Below, in pieces: positions 63,039 to 64,000 of a DNA stretch of 64,000 nucleotides. The stretch is from contig JBEWZL010000300.1 in assembly GCA_045837725.1 (NCBI GenBank), forward strand, positions 186,001 through 250,000, written 5' to 3'. Origin of the DNA: Vermamoeba vermiformis. Its lineage: Eukaryota > Tubulinea > Echinamoebida. Within the stretch, counting starts at the first letter, position 1. Each line of letters begins with the position of its first letter. A program made the translations under genes and the position numbers. The notes below the pieces were generated by a model that was not told where the DNA came from, did not search any database, and saw only the letters and a program-made list of their open reading frames with translations.

Positions 63039-64000
63039 ATGCTCCAAAAAACCTTCTTCTTCGCTGTCGTATTAGCCCTAGTAACGGTGTCATCGGCTCA
63101 GCTCTGCGTGTTCAACGTTGGAAGCTGTTTGCGAATCCGTGATAGCGACAATTTGATGGTTTCTCGCGTGCTTGGCTGTGTCCCTGAAGGTACTCGCCTT
63201 GAGGACCTCGGTAGATCCTCCAACCGCGATGGAATCAATTGGAGAAACGTTCGGTAAGCAGATCATGAATGACATTTTGTGACATTCAATTTTAATTATT
63301 ATTCACACTATTTAGTATTGAATTTCAATAACACGTTTCGGTAAAATTGTGACACTAATTTATCACGAACAAAGGTGGAACGGTCAAGTTGGTTGGGCAT
63401 CTGGCGAATTTTTGCGAGCTTGTGGAACTACCACGCCAACACAACCAAACAATGACAGGCCAGTATTTGATAGACTGCCATTCCAAGGCAACTTTCCTCT
63501 TTCGCAATTCTACGGCGACACGCGCTTTGCTAGATCAAACCAACGAACGTTCTACGGCTCTACTCAGGTACGATACAACCCTACTACTACGACTGTGTTA
63601 TAAGTGAAGGATGGTATTACTTCCATCGGCCTTCTAGAAGCTAAAAATGCACAGAATCAAATTAATCGAATCACGCAGGGCATGCACAATGGCATCGACT
63701 GGGCTACTCCTGTAGGCACTCCCCTCGTTGCAGTATGCAATGGACAAGTTGTACATGCCGGTCTCAACTCTCCATTCGCAGCTGGACCTCGTAGGTAAGT
63801 ATCTCATTCTAAAATGTGAATCGAAACTGGCGACATCAATTAACTTGTCGAAGTGTCATTCTTCGCTGCGGTGCTTGGTACGTGCTGTACGGCCACACAG
63901 ACTCAGAGTCCGTTCGTGCTGGCGATAGAGTCACCTCTGGTCAAGTGGTTGGTCGTTCTGGATGGCCTGGTAATGCGCACGTCCATTTTGAAGTCAGGTA
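63039..64000 (+). CDS. Secreted M23-family (LytM/lysostaphin-type) peptidase, 3' end outside window
   Basis: A zinc endopeptidase family that cuts peptidoglycan cross-bridges. ATG 63039 gives a signal peptide (TFFFAVVLALVTVSSAQ). An SH3-like region follows (CLRIRDSDNLMVSRVLGCV, GINWRNVR-WNGQVGWASGEF) as in bacterial cell-wall enzymes. The M23 domain reads GMHNGIDWATPVGTPLVAVC (HxxxD), GAWYVLYGHTD (GH) and GNAHVHFEV (HxH), so all zinc and catalytic positions seen are intact. At least four exons join NVR-WNGQ, STQ-DGITSIGLLEAK and AAGPR-SVILRCGAW. The window stops within the domain. It is divergent from purB with about 150 bp between starts. Confidence 0.87.

Noticed and set aside
1-64000. Transposons, retroelements, virus-like elements or CRISPR arrays
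   Set aside because: No transposase, integrase, reverse transcriptase or capsid motifs, no long terminal or inverted repeats and no regular spacer arrays were seen. The duplicated introns lack any coding capacity of their own.
1-64000. Alternative genetic code (stop reassignment)
   Set aside because: TAA, TAG and TGA all appear as natural ends of conserved proteins (PurB TAG, DDX20 TAA, Zn-knuckle gene TGA), and conserved cores need no internal stop to be read.

Overview
This window is compact nuclear DNA from a unicellular eukaryote, most probably an amoebozoan. Genes lie on both strands a few tens to hundreds of bases apart. Almost all are split by short AT-rich introns (about 45-220 bp, 5' ends usually GTACGT or GTAAGT, 3' ends TAG/CAG/AAG). 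The amoebozoan guess rests on a CudA-like transcription factor with a TIG domain, many F-box/LRR proteins, Ras and Rho signalling genes, and bacteria-facing secreted enzymes. It is an inference, not a proof. There is no operon logic, CRISPR array, or recognisable transposase, reverse transcriptase or virus-like element.

Layout. 1-9 kb: the end of a coiled-coil gene, a PP2C phosphatase, a RhoGAP, an F-box/LRR gene and PIG-W/GWT1 (GPI-anchor inositol acylation). 9.5-18.2 kb: a tiny ORF, an SLC25A44-like mitochondrial carrier, two F-box-type genes and an unrecognised two-module protein. 18.5-30.7 kb: an atypical Rho-like GTPase fused to a long proline-rich arm, an EamA-type transporter, a secreted SGNH/CE2-like esterase, a repetitive cell-surface protein, a TMEM8/PGAP6-like membrane protein and a four-helix membrane protein. 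30.8-34.9 kb: a tandem, decaying three-copy family. 35-39 kb: an SH3BGR-type glutaredoxin-fold protein, NSRP1 and a BTB protein. 39.6-50.6 kb: a large 2OG-Fe(II) oxygenase-like protein, an atypical Ras, a zinc-knuckle protein, the CudA-like factor, an LRR protein and a repetitive coiled coil. 51.4-64 kb: a 53BP1/Crb2-like tandem-BRCT protein, a Nudix protein, a mitochondrial-type microprotein, an ER-retained Cys-rich protein, a head-to-head pair of SUMO-interaction-motif paralogues, DDX20/Gemin3, bacterial-type adenylosuccinate lyase and a secreted M23 peptidase cut by the window edge.

The most unusual feature is a pair of homologous introns, 690 and 716 bp, in two unrelated genes (PP2C and the Rho-like fusion). 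Each carries the same two tRNA genes, intron-containing tRNA-Tyr(GUA) and tRNA-Asp(GUC). Homology runs from the 5' splice site to the putative branch point, so a whole spliceosomal intron with Pol III cargo appears to have been copied into a second gene. The only other tRNA gene seen, tRNA-Ser(GCU), also sits sense-oriented in an intron, in PIG-W. Introns in the window also look enriched for GATC-centred motifs.

Functional themes are RNA processing (NSRP1, DDX20), small-GTPase signalling (RhoGAP plus two GTPases with altered switch II), ubiquitin/SUMO adaptors (F-box, BTB, SIM proteins), GPI-anchor biology (PIG-W, the PGAP6-like protein) and interaction with bacteria (M23 peptidase, CE2-like esterase).

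Exon joins were worked out by eye from splice consensus, reading frame and family similarity. Spans given for spliced genes include introns. Coordinates of individual splice sites may be off by a few bases.
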